A stretch of DNA of 64,000 bases, taken from assembly GCA_037178855.1 (NCBI GenBank), contig JASJZC010000001.1, positions 6,758,001 to 6,822,000 of the forward strand, given 5' to 3'. A program made the position numbers and the translations under genes. The notes under the pieces were generated by a model. It was not told the DNA's origin and did not search any database. It was given only the letters and a program-made list of their open reading frames with translations. This stretch comes from Oscheius sp. JU75 (taxonomy: Eukaryota; Nematoda; Chromadorea; Rhabditida; Rhabditidae). Shown here piece by piece: positions 1 through 17,691 of this stretch (positions are counted from its first letter, which is position 1; each line of letters begins with the position of its first letter).

Positions 1-222
1 GGATTGCGGGAATTGATTAGCGCCACACCGCAATCCACGTATTGGCTCACTATTGTGCGACGCTGCCACTAATTTTATGCTCTTCTTTCTAAAAAAAAAA
101 AAAGCCATGCTGTTTCATGCTACAACATGGTACTTTTATTCGTCTCGTCCGTGAATCACGTGCTTATCTATACGAATCAATTTCAGCCGTATTCCGCCAG
201 GCTCACCGGGCACAAATACAGA

Positions 223-1839
<1,617 letters not shown>

Positions 1840-2990
1840 TTGTAAGTTACTTTTATTTCGATTGCTAATGCCCTTTTTCAGATCTTCCTGCAGCCGTCCT
1901 CAGACGCAAAAAGAACGCCTTCCATTTGCTTGTCACTTGCATTAACAGTTGCGGGATAAACTGCTCCCGTCTCCATTTTGTATTCTTTTATGTTATGGGT
2001 GAGGGTCGTAGTTGCTCGAATATGCGTCTATTTTTCTCCCGAATACCATCTAGTTAAGCTAATTTTCCCGGGGGTTCTAGAGCGCCTCTTCCAAAAAAAG
2101 GAAAGAGTCTCGTCTGCTTTATAAATTCTTCTTCCTCGTATTGTATATACGCCCACGTGTGCCTTCCCTGTTCCATTCTTCTCCAGAAAATAGACTCCCG
2201 ACTGTGATACCTTTTTTGTCAAAGTGTTGTTTGCCGCTGACACCTTTACTGGATTGTATTCCAGAGACCCTCAGTGGCACATCATTTTATCCTATACAGA
2301 GAGTTAGTATCAATAAACCTGTTATTTACGCGGGCTGTTATGTCAAATCTTTGATGCTTTTGCTCATGCTCGAGCCCCTTTCCCCCCTAAATTGAGCGGT
2401 AAACAAGGAGGAGGGAACTTCCGCGCGTGTCTGGTCGTATACAAAGTGGCCTTAATTCAGACCAGACACTTTTTCAGCCGATTAAACTATTCTCGCTGTT
2501 CCGATCTGTTTGCACTGTGTTCGGTTCTCCTGTGTACTGTTATTCTTTCCCTTCTTTGCGTGGCCCTTTCTTGATCAATGAGAAATCTTGCGTTCACCGA
2601 AAAGCGGCGCCTCTTCACTTTCAGGGTCAGCTGTTTCACAACAACGTCTTAATACGGTCAGCCATCCACATGTCTTTAAAAAAAACCCTTCTAAGAAAGC
2701 TCTTGCCTATACAGCGTATTTTTCCCATTCATTTGTCTGTAAACAACGATTTTTGGTTGTGGAAAAAAGTTGTGAGCGAAACTATGTTAGGCCAAGTTAG
2801 AAAAGAACAGCGGTATGTTGAACAGAATATTACTGGATTTGTTTGCATAGTCTCGTCCGTTTACAGCAGGTCCGACAGCCTCTTCAGCGGTCTGTCGGCA
2901 TCATCAAAAGTGACTTCTGCCCTTTCATTTGTGCCGTTATTTTTTTTAAAGAAGAGGTTCTTTCTTGACTGAGTTTTTGTAGAAGCCAAT
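1840..2990. other. Intergenic stretch between GOLPH3 and the C2orf68-like gene
   Basis: About 1.15 kb without a gene I can support. A 181-codon open frame (2427-2972, +) has no recognisable domain, atypical composition and no matching splice structure, so it is not called. The last bases before 2991 (a GTTTTTGTAG acceptor ending at 2982) look like a splice or trans-splice acceptor for the next gene. Confidence 0.5.
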
Positions 2991-3736
2991 ATGGAAGATG
3001 TGACTGCTCAGCTGCGACGTCTCGACATGAACCATGGATTCGTACGCTATATTCAAAGGAACCAATTTGACCGGTATGATTGCATTCTATGTTGTAAAAA
3101 TGACATTTTAGAGATGAATATCACAAAGTGATGGAAGAAAGAAAAGCCGAAGTACAAGAGAAGATTAGAGACAGCCGAGGTTCGAAATCGAAGAGGGAGT
3201 CTGCGAAGGAATCGAGAGTCTACATTCCGCCCCACAGAAGAAGCAGTGGCAGATCCGAACGAGAAGAGAATAAGCATTCCGATAGAGTAAAATCTATTAA
3301 AAAAAAAGTCTCAAAATTCTATTTAGAAACAGCCAAGCTCGGCAGTTGTAAGCGAAGTGGAAGAGACGACAATGCGACGGAAAGCTAGGAGTCGAGCGAA
3401 AAAAGAACTGGACAATATAGACGATTTAGAAATATTTGGAGGCTCCTCATCAGGTTTTTCAATTTTTTTCTCAAAATTATCCTCCTCAGGATCCACACAA
3501 AAAACTGTCAAACACATTTTCACCCTCAAGATGAGAAACAATGAAGGAGAAGAAATTGAAATCCCTGTTCTTTCTGTGAGCCTTTCATTATTCTATTTTG
3601 ATGTTATTTTTAGACGGATAAGGCAGCTTCTTTAGCCAAGCAGATTGGAAAACGCTACAATTTCTCCGATGAACAGTGCCGAAATCTCCGACTAACCTTA
3701 GACAAAGCTCTCGAGCAGCATCTCGATTCCAAATAA
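2991..3736 (+). CDS. UPF0561 (C2orf68-like) conserved protein of unknown function
   Basis: The spliced protein starts MEDVTAQLRRLDMNHGFVRY, followed by IQRNQFDRDEYHKVMEERK. This Met-Asn-His-Gly-Phe-Val plus IxRNQ-x-RDEY signature is what I know from vertebrate C2orf68/UPF0561. A basic middle (YIPPHRR) and a C-terminal segment with HIFTLKM, EIPVLST and a helix ending LDKALEQHLDSK complete it. The short introns include one of 38 nt (3074-3111) and one of 36 nt (3454-3489). The latter is a multiple of three with no stop, so retention would leave the frame open. An AG acceptor sits 8 nt upstream of the ATG. No biochemical role is known for the family. The assignment rests on the N-terminal motif and is moderately secure. 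Confidence 0.72.
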
Positions 3737-4014
3737 TCTACCCTTTTACCTTGTACAGATTCCCCGACGTGTCCCCCTTTCTCAGATTCAAACGGTTCTT
3801 TCTAACTGTGACCCCACTGCCATCAATTCCTCCAACTTAGGCAAAGATTGTGTGCCTTCATCATTCCTATCAATTCGCTGAAATTCTTACTCGTGCATAA
3901 TATGTCAAATATTTCTGCGTGTATATTAGATGAACTTCTACAACCTATACTTTGCCTCCATTTTTGGATATCCACATTGTGTTGTTCTACTTTCGACCGG
4001 CTAAAAGTGCCCAG

Positions 4015-5325
4015 ATGATAGTGAGATGGAGTTCGTTGCAAGTGCTGCAACGATGGACATCGACTTCCGCACAGCTGACGAAAAAGCCACTTTTGCCGAA
4101 GAAACAACGGTCGCACGGAGAGGTACGTAATCTTTTTTCAGTCTTTTGGAAAATCATTACTTCCAGGCAGCCACCTTTGTGGATTATCGACGTGTTCGTT
4201 GTCATGGAGGCAACGGCGGTGACGGAATGGTCAGCTTCTTCCGTGGATATCGAAATCCATTTGGGGGACCGGATGGCGGAGACGGCGGAAATGGAGGGCA
4301 TGTCGTCTTTCGAGCCGACAAGAACATCAAAGATTTGAGCCATCTGAGAAGTATCATACGAGCAGCTAATGGCGAATTCGGGGGCTCGAAGTCGTGTCAT
4401 GGCAAGTCGGCAGAACACACTGATGTAATTTGTCAAGGTGCTTGTTCTATTGCTTTATTTCAGATCTCTGTACCTATTGGAACCGTTTTTAACGACATCC
4501 AAACCGGAAAAGACCATTTCGAGCTGAAAAAGGACGGAGAAGTGTTCTTGGGAGCCAGAGGCGGTGCTGGTGGAAGAGGAAACCAGTTCTATGTATCTAA
4601 TGAGGTCAGAAAACCATACAAGGCAGAATACGGTGGTCGAGGAGAAGAGGTAGACCTACCATTTATAACCGAAAAATAACCTTTCCAGATAGTTTACGAC
4701 GTTGAGATGCGCGTAATGGCAACAGCAGGACTTGTCGGTTTCCCCAATGCTGGAAAATCGTACGTTTCTTCCAGATAATTTGCAGCAAACTGCTCTCCAG
4801 ATCCCTGTTGCGAGCCATCTCTCGTGCCAAGCCAAAAGTGGCGAGCTATCCGTTTACGACTCTCAAACCACATGTCGGCATGGTCCACTACGACGATTTC
4901 GAGCAAGTGGCAGTTGCTGACATTCCCGGACTGATCGAAGACGCTCATCTCAATGAGGGACTTGGTGTTGCCTTCCTCAAACACATCGAACGCTGTAGCT
5001 GTCTATTCTACGTGCTCGACTTCACTCTCGGCGAGTATCGTCTCCAATTCGAGTCGCTGAAACACGAGCTGGAAGGATACAGGACAGGCCTGTCAGAAAG
5101 ACCAAGCTGTGTGGTGATCAACAAGATGGATCTGGTCGACAAGGTTTGGTTTCTTCAAACTTTTCCAATACTACTTTTCAGAACGAGGAGAATGGCAGAA
5201 TAGCAGAAATACGAGCCAGCTTCCCAGAATTTCCATGCTTTTTTATCTCTGCTAAGTACGGAACCGGCCTAGAAGAGTTGCTAGTATTTTTGCGTGAAAA
5301 ATATGACGAGAGGTTGTCAGAATGA
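4015..5325 (+). CDS. MTG2: Mitochondrial Obg-family GTPase MTG2 (GTPBP5)
   Basis: MTG2 is a mitochondrial GTPase that joins late large-subunit ribosome assembly. The N-terminus ([18 protein letters not shown]) is basic, Ser/Thr-rich and free of acids, as in a mitochondrial presequence. The glycine-rich Obg fold follows ([39 protein letters not shown]). The G domain carries G1 GFPNAGKS, split by a 41-nt intron, then [13 protein letters not shown]3 [11 protein letters not shown] and G4 INKMDL. The stretch [17 protein letters not shown] matches MTG2 better than GTPBP10. The ATG at 4015 directly follows a CCCAG acceptor; an in-frame upstream Met at 3952 gives a less credible presequence. It converges on the RtcB gene with 85 bp between stops. 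Confidence 0.93.
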
Positions 5326-5410
5326 AGCAAATCTTTTTTTTTAAACATGTGAATAACATGGACATGAAAAAAACCCGAAAACAAACAGGAAAAGTAAAAA
5401 GATACTTTTT

Positions 5411-7222
5411 CTAGCCCTTGATGACCGCGATAGGTCGCAGTTTGACGGCCTTCTTACTGATGCCGGCCTCATCGCAGGTATTGACGACATCTGTAACATT
5501 CTTGTACGATTCTGGAGCTTCTTCCATGATGAGTTTTGGGCTGGCTATTCGAATAGATATGCCCTTCGTTTTGAGATCATCAATGACACTGTCCCATGTT
5601 ATGTTTCGACGAGATTTCGCTCGTGAGAGAGCACGACCCTGGAAAAAGGTAGAGTACAGGAAAAGAAGCAAAACTCACGGCTCCATGGCAAGTTGTTCCG
5701 AATGTCTCGACCATTCCCTGTTCTGTTCCAGTCAACACATAACTGCATGTGCCCATACTGCCTCCAATAAGAACTGGCTGTCCCGTGAGCTGATAATCGA
5801 CGGGAATTAGTGGATGATGAGCGGGGAAGGCTCTCGTTGCTCCTTTTCGATGGACACAAAGCTGTGTGGGACGGCCATTGATCAGATGCTCTTCCATTTT
5901 GGCCACATTGTGCGAGACATCATAGATCATCTGAATATAGTTTAGCGACTCATTGTAGAAGAAATTACCTGCATATCGAGATCATCGGGAGACATTTTGA
6001 AGACGCGAGAGAAGGCTTGTCGGACGCAGTAGGTCATGCAGGAACGATTGACCCAGGCGAAATTGGCGGCAGCTGCCATTCCTTTCAGATAATCTTGCCC
6101 TAGAAGCAAGTCTCTTTATGAGCTAGAAGATCGTCTAACCTTCTTCAGAAGTCAGTTTGGCACAGGCTAGCTGACGATCATTCACGACAATGTTATCTCG
6201 GGACATGGCCTTCTCCATCGCGACCAGACTATCCGTAGCTACTTGATGCCCCAAACCTCGACTGCCACAATGCAGCATCACGACTACTTGGCCTATAAAA
6301 TAGCTGTTCTGCTGAGAAAAAGGGACTGATACCTTTGTTTTCGATGCCCATCTGACAGGCTGCGTGATAATCGTAGACTTCGTCGACTACTTGCACTTCG
6401 GCATAATGATTTCCAGCTCCAAGTGTACCGAGTTGTGGTAGACCTCTTTTCTTTGCGCGTGTCGAAACCTTTGATGCGTCAGCTTGCAGCATTCGACCGT
6501 ATTCTTCGCAATGCTCCTTGTCCTCGGCCCAGCTGTAGCCTTCTCGAAGCGTCCAATCCATTCCCATTTCTAGACATCTTCAAATTGCTTCAATTTAAAT
6601 GTAAAAAAAAACGAACTCGATCAGATCATTTGCTGCCATCGGAATCGCTCCTCGGGAACCGACTCCTACCGGAATGTGATCGAAAAGGGCTTGTGCGAGC
6701 TCATCCTTCACGGGAGCCACATCTTTCTCGAAGAGATTTGTGCGTATGAGACGAACTCCGCAGTTAATATCGAAACCGACTCCTCCTGAACTGTTTTGTT
6801 TTGAATTATGAAGTTTCAAGCTATAATTGTAAATGAACAAACCTGGAGAAATGATGGCGTCCTTGTTCGATGTATCAAAGGCAGCAATATTTCCAATTGA
6901 GAATCCATAACCCGAATGAATATCTGGTAAGCCAATTGAATGTCCGACGATTCCTGGCAGAGCTGCGACATTTGCGATTTGTCTCACGGCGGGAAGAAAT
7001 CCTCCAATTCCGCCACTGTTCACAGCAAACTGGAGCTCGTCGAACATTAGCTTCTCTAAGCCGGCATTTACGTAAAAACGACCTTCTACCTAAGTATTTG
7101 TAAGGAATAGCAGATAACAAGTAACCTACATTCATGTTAGGAACAAAGCCCTTTTTGATCTTGAATTTGACTGGCGAGAGGCGCTCGATGTAGTCACATT
7201 CTTGCTCATAAGTTCGTGGCAT
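5411..7222 (-). CDS. RTCB: RtcB RNA 3'-phosphate/5'-OH ligase, about 505 residues
   Basis: RtcB is the catalytic subunit of the metazoan tRNA ligase complex. It joins tRNA exon halves after intron removal and ligates XBP1 mRNA in the unfolded-protein response. The exons from 7222 downward read [129 protein letters not shown] and a C-terminus ending LRPIAVIKG. The metal-binding His/Cys/Asp of DINCGVR and GAGNHYAE and the guanylylated His of TCHGAGR are intact. Exons are separated by small introns. A TTGTTTTCAG acceptor lies 7 nt before the ATG. Its product is expected in nucleus and cytosol. Confidence 0.96.
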
Positions 7223-7952
7223 CTTAGTTCTGAAAACAAAATACTACCTTTTAAATAAAAAAGAGAACAGATCGAAGTGAGGATATAAACAAATGTCAAT
7301 AGGGCAGGCTGATGGTTGTGCAACACTGCGAATGTGTTTTTCTGCAACGAGTATCGGATCAGTCTTTTTGCGAAAAGTCTTTTGCGGAGAAAGACTGGTA
7401 AAATCTATGATCTCGAGGGAAAAAAAAAGAGAAAGTTTTTGAAAGTGCCGCCAAATAACATTCAAAAGATGAAGACGAAAATTTTCCTGTGGAACTCAAT
7501 TTCTTTTCTCTTTCGCTTTGTGCTTCTTGCTTAAGTTTCTGGCATCCAAAAAATTCCTTGAACTGGTGAACCCGGAAAAATTGGGCGCATGAGAGAAAGA
7601 GAAATGTTCATTGCCTTATTTTGTATTTACCCGGTGCTCCGACGGATCTTCGCAGTTTCACTTCAACATATGCAAATATTTATACCCCTGTCATTTCTGA
7701 CAGGATCTCTGAATAAAAACATAATATGAACACGTTGGTGAAAGAACAATGAACCACAACTGACTCTGGGGAAAGCATTTGGTGGTCAAGGAGGAGGAGG
7801 GATCGACTAGAATACATACGAATTTAAACACTCTTACTACGCCTAAAAAGACCCGAGCGAAGTGGATGATACATTCTAAGCGAATAATCGGAAGGAACCT
7901 GCTTTGGATCTTCTCAAATGTTGAGAAGTTTGGGTCGAATATGTACAGATGT
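7223..7952. other. Intergenic region between RTCB and RSPRY1 (tandem, both minus)
   Basis: About 0.7 kb, AT-rich, with only short unrelated open frames. It must hold the RTCB promoter and the RSPRY1 3' end. I see no repeat or further gene. Confidence 0.5.
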
Positions 7953-10772
<2,820 letters not shown>

Positions 10773-12595
10773 TCTTCTCTCGTGGTATGTTTTTGTAGAT
10801 TCGTGATCGATAGAGATAAGGTAGACGGACCAGTTTCGAGGCCAATAATAGAGTTTGAGACAATAGACTATCGATTCAAGCCGTACCATGGATTCATAAA
10901 AAAAAAGTGTACACACCTGTCGTCCAGTCCATCCCGTCTCCGTCGTTTCTTCTCCTTGCAAAGACACGAACCCATGCTGGAAATGTGTAGCATGAAAAGA
11001 GGACAGAGAGAAACAGCCAGTCCTTTTTTCGCCAGTCGACTCGACTGACTGCTTTTGATAGGAAAAAGGAGAGAGAGATTGACCGACACGTGACCATACC
11101 AATGGCGACAACAAAACGTGTGGGCTGTGACTAAGCTTCCCTCGAAAACGGGAAAATGATAGGAAGGCGCTCAAATTGGTAGATACGTGATCACGTATCT
11201 CTCTACGAACGAGTTTTTCTTTGGATTTTCGACAATCCAATATGGACTGGTTTCATTTTCGACCTACCCTAGAAACCTTGGCAAGAATCCACATTTACAA
11301 GACGAGGTCATGGCTGCTGGAAGTAACAATGCATGAAACGGGAGCAAGGAGAGCATTCGTTCAACTATGCGGAAAAGGGCAAGACTGGGAATAAGAACGG
11401 GTGAACTTGGTGGATTCCATTTGGAAGCGAAGGGGGAAGGGAGAGGAATGACCAGAGGGGCTAATTGGTTCGTAGCGCGATTCTAAACAGGGAGAGGGAG
11501 GAGACCGATTGAAATTACGAAATGTAATTAATGAGGAGGTGCTATTTTTGGAGAAAAGCATCTGTAGAGTTGCTCGGCAAAAAGTCTTTTTGAACAGGAA
11601 AAAGAAGGCGTCCTCCAGACTGGTTCTCCATGCGAAACAAAACCCATCCTGATAATCAAAAGCAAGTGGTCATGATAAAGAGTTAGACTCATCTATGGGC
11701 TCAGAGTCTCTCTCTCTCTCTCTCTATTAAGAACCCAAAGCGAGAAAAAAGGTCTCAAAGACATTTGATGAGTCTCTGCGGGAGGAGGGAAGGGGCAAAC
11801 AGGGCTCGGGCAGCAGCAGTCTGTTGACACTCGCACAGCCATGTTTTGGACCGGCCGGTCTCTTTTCGTATTTATAGGCTCTCGGGAGCAAGGCAAGGTC
11901 TCATGACCGAGTATTGGTCTCCAATTTCAATTGGGAAGTTTTTAGATGGAAAACATTGGTCACTAGAGTACAAAAGACTGTTTTTATTTGCCAATGGTCA
12001 TGTTCACCTCCAAGTGATGTTGACGTGGAAAAAAACTGTAATCATAACAGTTGGAAGCAAACAGTACAGGTGTGGCGACAAAGGTTTTGATCTTACGTTT
12101 GGCTCACGGCTTTTGCAGGATGGTCCTGCTGCACCCACCGAAGAAATAAGACCTAGCACCCGACTGAAGGGAGAAAAGATGGGAGAGAACAGAGATCCAG
12201 CGGCCAATCCGAAAGATTAGCCGTGGTCAACTTCTCAAGGCTATCCCACTGACGAATCTCGGTTGGAAGACGTCATCATCTTAGGGATCGTTTTTTCCTT
12301 AGGGATTCAAAGATTGTGTTGTTGAGAAACTCCGACAATACTATATTGTGGGAATGTACTCTGCGCAACGACGTGACAATGAGGTTCCGGTTTTGCGGAG
12401 AGAACTGGTAGTTGAGGGTGTCACTTTCAGCCCAAGTGGACAGAAAAATAGGAAATCCCGGTGGGGCTGCCTCGTCGGAACTGTCAAGGGATCCGGCACA
12501 CACGTTCGGAAAATGACGTTTTTTCTAGAGTGACCAAGACTCGCGACTGTTACGATATGTTCACTGAGATCAATCTAGCACAAGGAATTACATTC
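10773..12595. other. 1.8-kb gene-poor region between RSPRY1 and the ABC transporter
   Basis: Both flanking genes are on the minus strand, so this contains the RSPRY1 5' region and the transporter 3' region. It has a (TC)n microsatellite at 11707-11725 and A-rich tracts. A 124-codon open frame at 11846-12220 (+) shows no domain and is not called. Confidence 0.5.
11707..11725. repeat. (TC)n microsatellite
   Basis: Nine tandem TC dinucleotides in otherwise non-repetitive intergenic DNA upstream of RSPRY1. Confidence 0.9.
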
Positions 12596-15500
12596 TCAGA
12601 GCCGTTCTTCTTCATTGGTCATGACAGCCAGTCCTTGTTTCAGTGTCAGAGAGTAGTAGACTCCTTTCAAGGCCAGCAGCTCGTTATGTGTGCCCTTCTC
12701 GACCACGACACCATTCTTGACTACCAGTATGCAGTTAGCATTGACCACTGTCGAGAGTCGGTGTGCAATCACAACACAAGTTCGTCCCTCAGAGGCCTTG
12801 TCAAGTGCTTCTTGGACGATCTTCTCGCTCTCGGTGTCCAGTGCAGACGTGGCCTCGTCCAGAAGAAGAATCTTTGGATTTCTAATAAGAGCTCTGGCAA
12901 TGGCGATTCGTTGTTTTTGACCACCGGATAGCTGTGTTCCTCGATCTCCGACGCGGGTTTCGTAGCCCTTAACATTGAACGGTTTGAGCGAACGATGTTG
13001 GCTTACCTCGGGAAGAGCTGAGATGAACTTGTGAATGTTAGCCTTTTCCGCAGCAAGGAAGACATCTTGCTCACTGACAGAGCCTTCTGGTAGACCATAA
13101 ACGATGTTATCTCTGAAAAAAGGCTACTCAAGTCTTGATACAGTTTCTCACTTGATTGACTTATCGAAAAGGATAGGTTCTTGGGAGACAAGAGCAATGT
13201 GTGATCGCAGATGAGATGGACTCATTCCACGGATATCTGTTCCGTCTAGACTCTAAACCACGATAGTTCGTCTCATTGACCGGGTTACTTACCACAGAGC
13301 CACTGAGCGGATCGTAGAACCTTTCCAAGAGCGAGATGACCGTCGACTTTCCACAGCCACTTGGTCCAACCAAAGCCAGAGTCTGTCCCGGTTTCACCTC
13401 GACATCCAGCCCTTGTAATATCGGAATGTTCGGGCGTTCAGGATAGCGGAATTCCACTGCCTTCAGTTGGACATTACCACTAATACTGGGCTTGCTTCCT
13501 CCGGCTGTCATACTATCTATTTCTGGCTCATCTGTCATCATTTTGAAGATAAGTCCTGCCGCGAAACGAGCCTTCATATAGTCTGGGAAGTAGGCTGTTG
13601 CGAGCCCAACGCTCGAAGAGGTCATGGAGACGGCAAAGAGAACTCTCATGGCATCCAGAGAGTCTATATGAGGCTCATGAGTTATCAGATAGACGGCGAA
13701 ACGGAAGAGGGCAGCAAAGACAAAGTAGAAGATGGCCGTGGCGAATCCATATGCCATCCCCTGGATGATCGACCGTCGTTTGACCTTCTGGAGTGGCCCA
13801 GAGAGATGATTGGCGAATTGGGAGAGCAGGCGGTCTTGAAGAGTCAGAGCCTGGACAGTTCGGATGTTCTCAATGGCTTCGATGGCCACCTAAACTTGAT
13901 TCATCTTGAATAGCCAACGTTGGATACCTTTCCACTGTTCTCAAGTTCCTTGGCGTCCGATTGACCTCCTCCAGAGAAAAAGTATATGTTCAAGCCTTGA
14001 CCAACTCCTGCTAGCGGATACATGAAAATAGCTACACATGCCATCTGCCAGCCAAAGTAGAAGGCAACCCCGATGGCACAGATGGTTGTCACAAGGGCGG
14101 AGATGACGGAGCCGAGACGGTAGTCGATTGCCTGAAATAAAACAGTCCTCAAAACTGGATTGGTGTAATAGCTACAGTACTCAATAAGGACTCACAAATT
14201 TGACGTTGGGAGCGTCCGTGGCCAGCCTGGTTGTGATCTTTCCGACCGAGTGCTTTGGCATGTCAAAGTATTTTCCATCTTGACGCAGTACGTTTCGGAA
14301 GACCATTGAACGGAGTCTCATGGTCAGTCGTTCAGCTGCGAGACCGAAGAATGAGCATTGCATGATCATTGTGATGCATTGAATTGCGCCGAGAACCAAG
14401 AAGGCGAGAGCCCATTTGTGCCCGTCGTGCTTCATCTTGTCGAAGTCGGTGTAGCTGAAGATCTGAAACGAGGAGCGCTTTTGGTAAAGTAGGGCAGCTT
14501 ACTTTGATCATCTGGGCAAAGAGAAGAGCCATGGCTGGGAAGACACATCCCTGAAGGCAGCAGGCCAAAAAGCCAATGAAGATGTGACACCATTCGGGTC
14601 GGGCGTACTTCAGAATGCCGAACAGACTGGCCTTTTGTGCACCTTCCTGTTCCAGCTCGTGTTTTAGTCGTTCCATGTCCAGTTTCGGGTCCTCTGGTTC
14701 TGGCTCGAACAGTTCTTCTTTTCTTGAGTCCAAACGTTTCAGAGCCTGGGAATTTTGTCGATCGATTGACTGTCTCTTGGTCAACGTATGCTTCTCTGAA
14801 ACAAAATCTGTTTTCAAGTAATGCAAAGAGTGGGACCTTCTTCCGTGTCTAGGAAGACTTGAGCATGAACTAGCTCATGATAGAGTCCCTTCCTGTCCAA
14901 CAGTTCGTTGTGTCTTCCAGTCTCGACCACTTCTCCGCCCTTCATAACAATGATCATGTCTGCATTTCTGATGGTCGAGAGACGATGAGCAATCACGATG
15001 GTCGTTCGGCCAATTGATGCCTTTTCCAGGGCTTTCTGGACAATGTGCTCCGATTCAGAATCAAGGGCCGAGGTGGCTTCGTCCAACAGAAGAATCTTCG
15101 GATCTCTAACCAGAGCTCTGGCAATTGCAATTCTCTGCTTCTGGCCGCCCGACATCTGCGATCCACGATCTCCGACCAATGTTTGGAGTCCCTAAAACGT
15201 GGGTTAGAGAGAAGTGCATAAGTGAGTTCACATTGCAGAAACCCATGACAAAGCTGTAGGCATTGGCCTGGCGAAGGGCAGCAGTGATCTGGACGTCAGT
15301 GATGTCCTCACGGCCGTAACGAATGTTCTGAAAAGTAAGTTCAAGTTTAGCTTCCATCAAGTTCAATCAACCTGCTCTATGGTAGTGTTGAACAGATTTG
15401 GTTCTTGGGATACCACTCCAATATAGTTCCTCAAATACTCGATGTTGATATCCTGAATGTCAATTCCATCGATGGAAATCTGAACCCTTTTTTTGGCATA

Positions 15501-17063
15501 CTAAAATCTGTAATGTACCTTTCCAGAGAGTGGATTGTAATAGCGCAGCAGGAGTTGAATTATTGTGCTTTTTCCACAGCCGCTTGATCCAACGAGTGCA
15601 ATCGTTTGCCCTGGTTTCGCCTCAAAACTCAGTCCTTTAAGAATCGGCACTTCGGGGCGGGAAGGGTAGGTGAACTTGACGTCTTTGACCGAGATGTGTC
15701 CTTTCAGATCCGTTGGCAGGGCCCCTTCTTGACTGTAGGAATCAATTTCAGGGATCTGAAGACTATTTTTGAGACAGACTCGACTCACTCTGTCAATAAC
15801 GGTGTAGAGGACTCCAGCAGAGCCCATAGCTGTTCCCACCGCTCCAAACTGTGGCCCGGCCTGTCCTAAAGCCAGTGCTCCCAGTGTGACGGAAAAGAAG
15901 ATCTGAGACAGAATAATCGACAAATGAATTAGCTCACCGTGACGACATCGCCTCCATTTAGCCTGCCATCGACGACATAGTTCGTGCCGATGTAGAAGGC
16001 CAGCCAGAAGCTCACAAAGAGGAAGTGGAAGGTGGCACCGAGTCCGATGCCGATGTAAACGGACTTTTTGATTCCCACAGTTCGACAGCGAGCCAAGGCT
16101 GTTTCATACCTATTGTGTTCATAGTCTTGCCCATTGAAAGCCATCACAGTTCGGATACAAGTTAGGACTTCTTCAGCTATTCCACCAGCCACCGCGTACT
16201 TCTTTGCTTCTTGCTGTGCAGCGGAACTCATCCATTTGCCCATGAATGCTCCACAAACTATGAGAAAAGGGACAACGGATAGCATGATGAGAGTCAATTT
16301 CCAGTCGTAGGTGAAGGCGATGACAAAGCTGGCCACGAACTGGGCAGTGAACTGGATACATAGACCCACCTTATCTCCAGTTCCCTCTTTTACACGTTCG
16401 AGATTACTGTAATTGGTTGAATTGAAGACAAGTGGAAAAGAAGAGTCTCACTCGAACAGTTTCGTGGCCAAACTTCCTGAATTGTTTTTGTCGAACCAGG
16501 AAATCTCTTGACGCAACACCGACTTGAAAAACTCTTGTCTCAGACGGTTGACCATGTTCTCCGAAGCTATCAGGAAGCAGATCGCCTGGAAAGTACAAGG
16601 GTTTCTTCCTTTTGACAACGACTTACTTGAAGGCATGCTGCCACAAAGACGCCAGCTCCAATTTCGGCGAAAATGACGCAATTTTTGGATACTTCTGTGG
16701 TCATATTGTGGTAAACAGCGTCGCGGAAAACTTTGGACTCTGAAGGAACGATTTATAAAAAGGAGGAAACTACAAACCATTGAACAGAGGGAGGGTCATC
16801 TCGGCCATAGAGATCATGAAGTTCTGTGTAGTGTTACCGAGAAGGATGGAGAGTACAGGAAGAGAAGCCCCGGTCACAATGGCTACTATTGCGGCCAGGA
16901 GAAGAAGTAATCTGTCAGACGAGCTCGTGTAACGATAGAGTTCGAAGAAGGAAGCTCTCGTTTTCGCAGATTTCCTGAGCAAACAAGTTCAATAGATAAA
17001 GTTGACTTACTCGGGTTTCTGAATAATTGGGTCATCCCAGGAGCCTTTGGAAGTCTTCCCCAT
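12596..17063 (-). CDS. Full-length P-glycoprotein (ABCB1-type) multidrug exporter
   Basis: A complete ABC-B full transporter arranged TMD1-NBD1-TMD2-NBD2, of the P-glycoprotein type that exports hydrophobic compounds across the plasma membrane using ATP. The first exon encodes [20 protein letters not shown]1 follows at about 16.9-15.9 kb. NBD1 (15.7-14.85 kb) has Walker [10 protein letters not shown], signature MSGGQKQR and Walker [18 protein letters not shown] charged linker ([10 protein letters not shown] and a Glu-rich stretch) is encoded near 14.75 kb. TMD2 spans 14.6-13.6 kb. NBD2 (13.5-12.6 kb) has Walker [10 protein letters not shown], signature LSGGQKQR and [12 protein letters not shown]. 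Both H-loops (IAHRLST) are intact, so both ATP sites look active. The gene contains many short introns and ends MTNEEERL. It is one of a large nematode Pgp family; which member cannot be told. Confidence 0.95.
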
Positions 17064-17630
17064 TGCTCTCGGAACAAAAAGAGACGTAGAGACTGGACTG
17101 TCTAGCCTCCTTATATGGACTGGGTGCAGATGGCTCTGTGCTCGCACACTCCAAGATGATAAGCCACAAATCACAAAACTTGGAGATATCGTTTGATAGC
17201 AGATAGAGTTCGAGTAATGTCGAGAGATCTGTAGTCGCACAGTGTGAGTACAGGGAGCAACAGTCAAGGACACGAAGTCGTCTGGCCGACGAAATCCTCT
17301 TTAAACCATTGTGACTCAGTTGCACTATGATCACGTATGAATAGTTGTTTTGACACTATTCTCCAAGTTCCAGGAACTTCATTGACGTCAGAACTTTCAA
17401 GTGATTTGAGTCAGTCAAGGTCAGTAACACCATGTGAGTCTAGAGTCTAGCTTGTTCACATAGCCACTGATAGCTAGAGTCGAGCATTGCTCACAGGACG
17501 GAAGTCACGAAATGGGATGAATCTGTGAGACTGTCCTTTGGAAGAACGGTGCTGTTTCGCACAAAAATCAGGACTCCGATGGAACACCAGATACTTAAGT
17601 ATTCTGCGCTTGATCCTCCTATGAGTAAAC

Positions 17631-17631
<1 letters not shown>

Positions 17632-17690
<59 letters not shown>
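17632..17690. repeat. 59-nt homopolymer T tract
   Basis: Uninterrupted run of 59 T, equal to an A tail on the minus strand. It could mark the 3' end of a retroposed minus-strand sequence (source at 17691 and above) or be a simple expansion. No obvious target-site duplication was found by eye. Confidence 0.95.

Positions 17691-17691
<1 letters not shown>

Noticed and set aside
2427-2972. 181-codon open frame on the plus strand
   Set aside because: No domain, signal peptide, start context or splice structure; composition looks like translated intergenic DNA.
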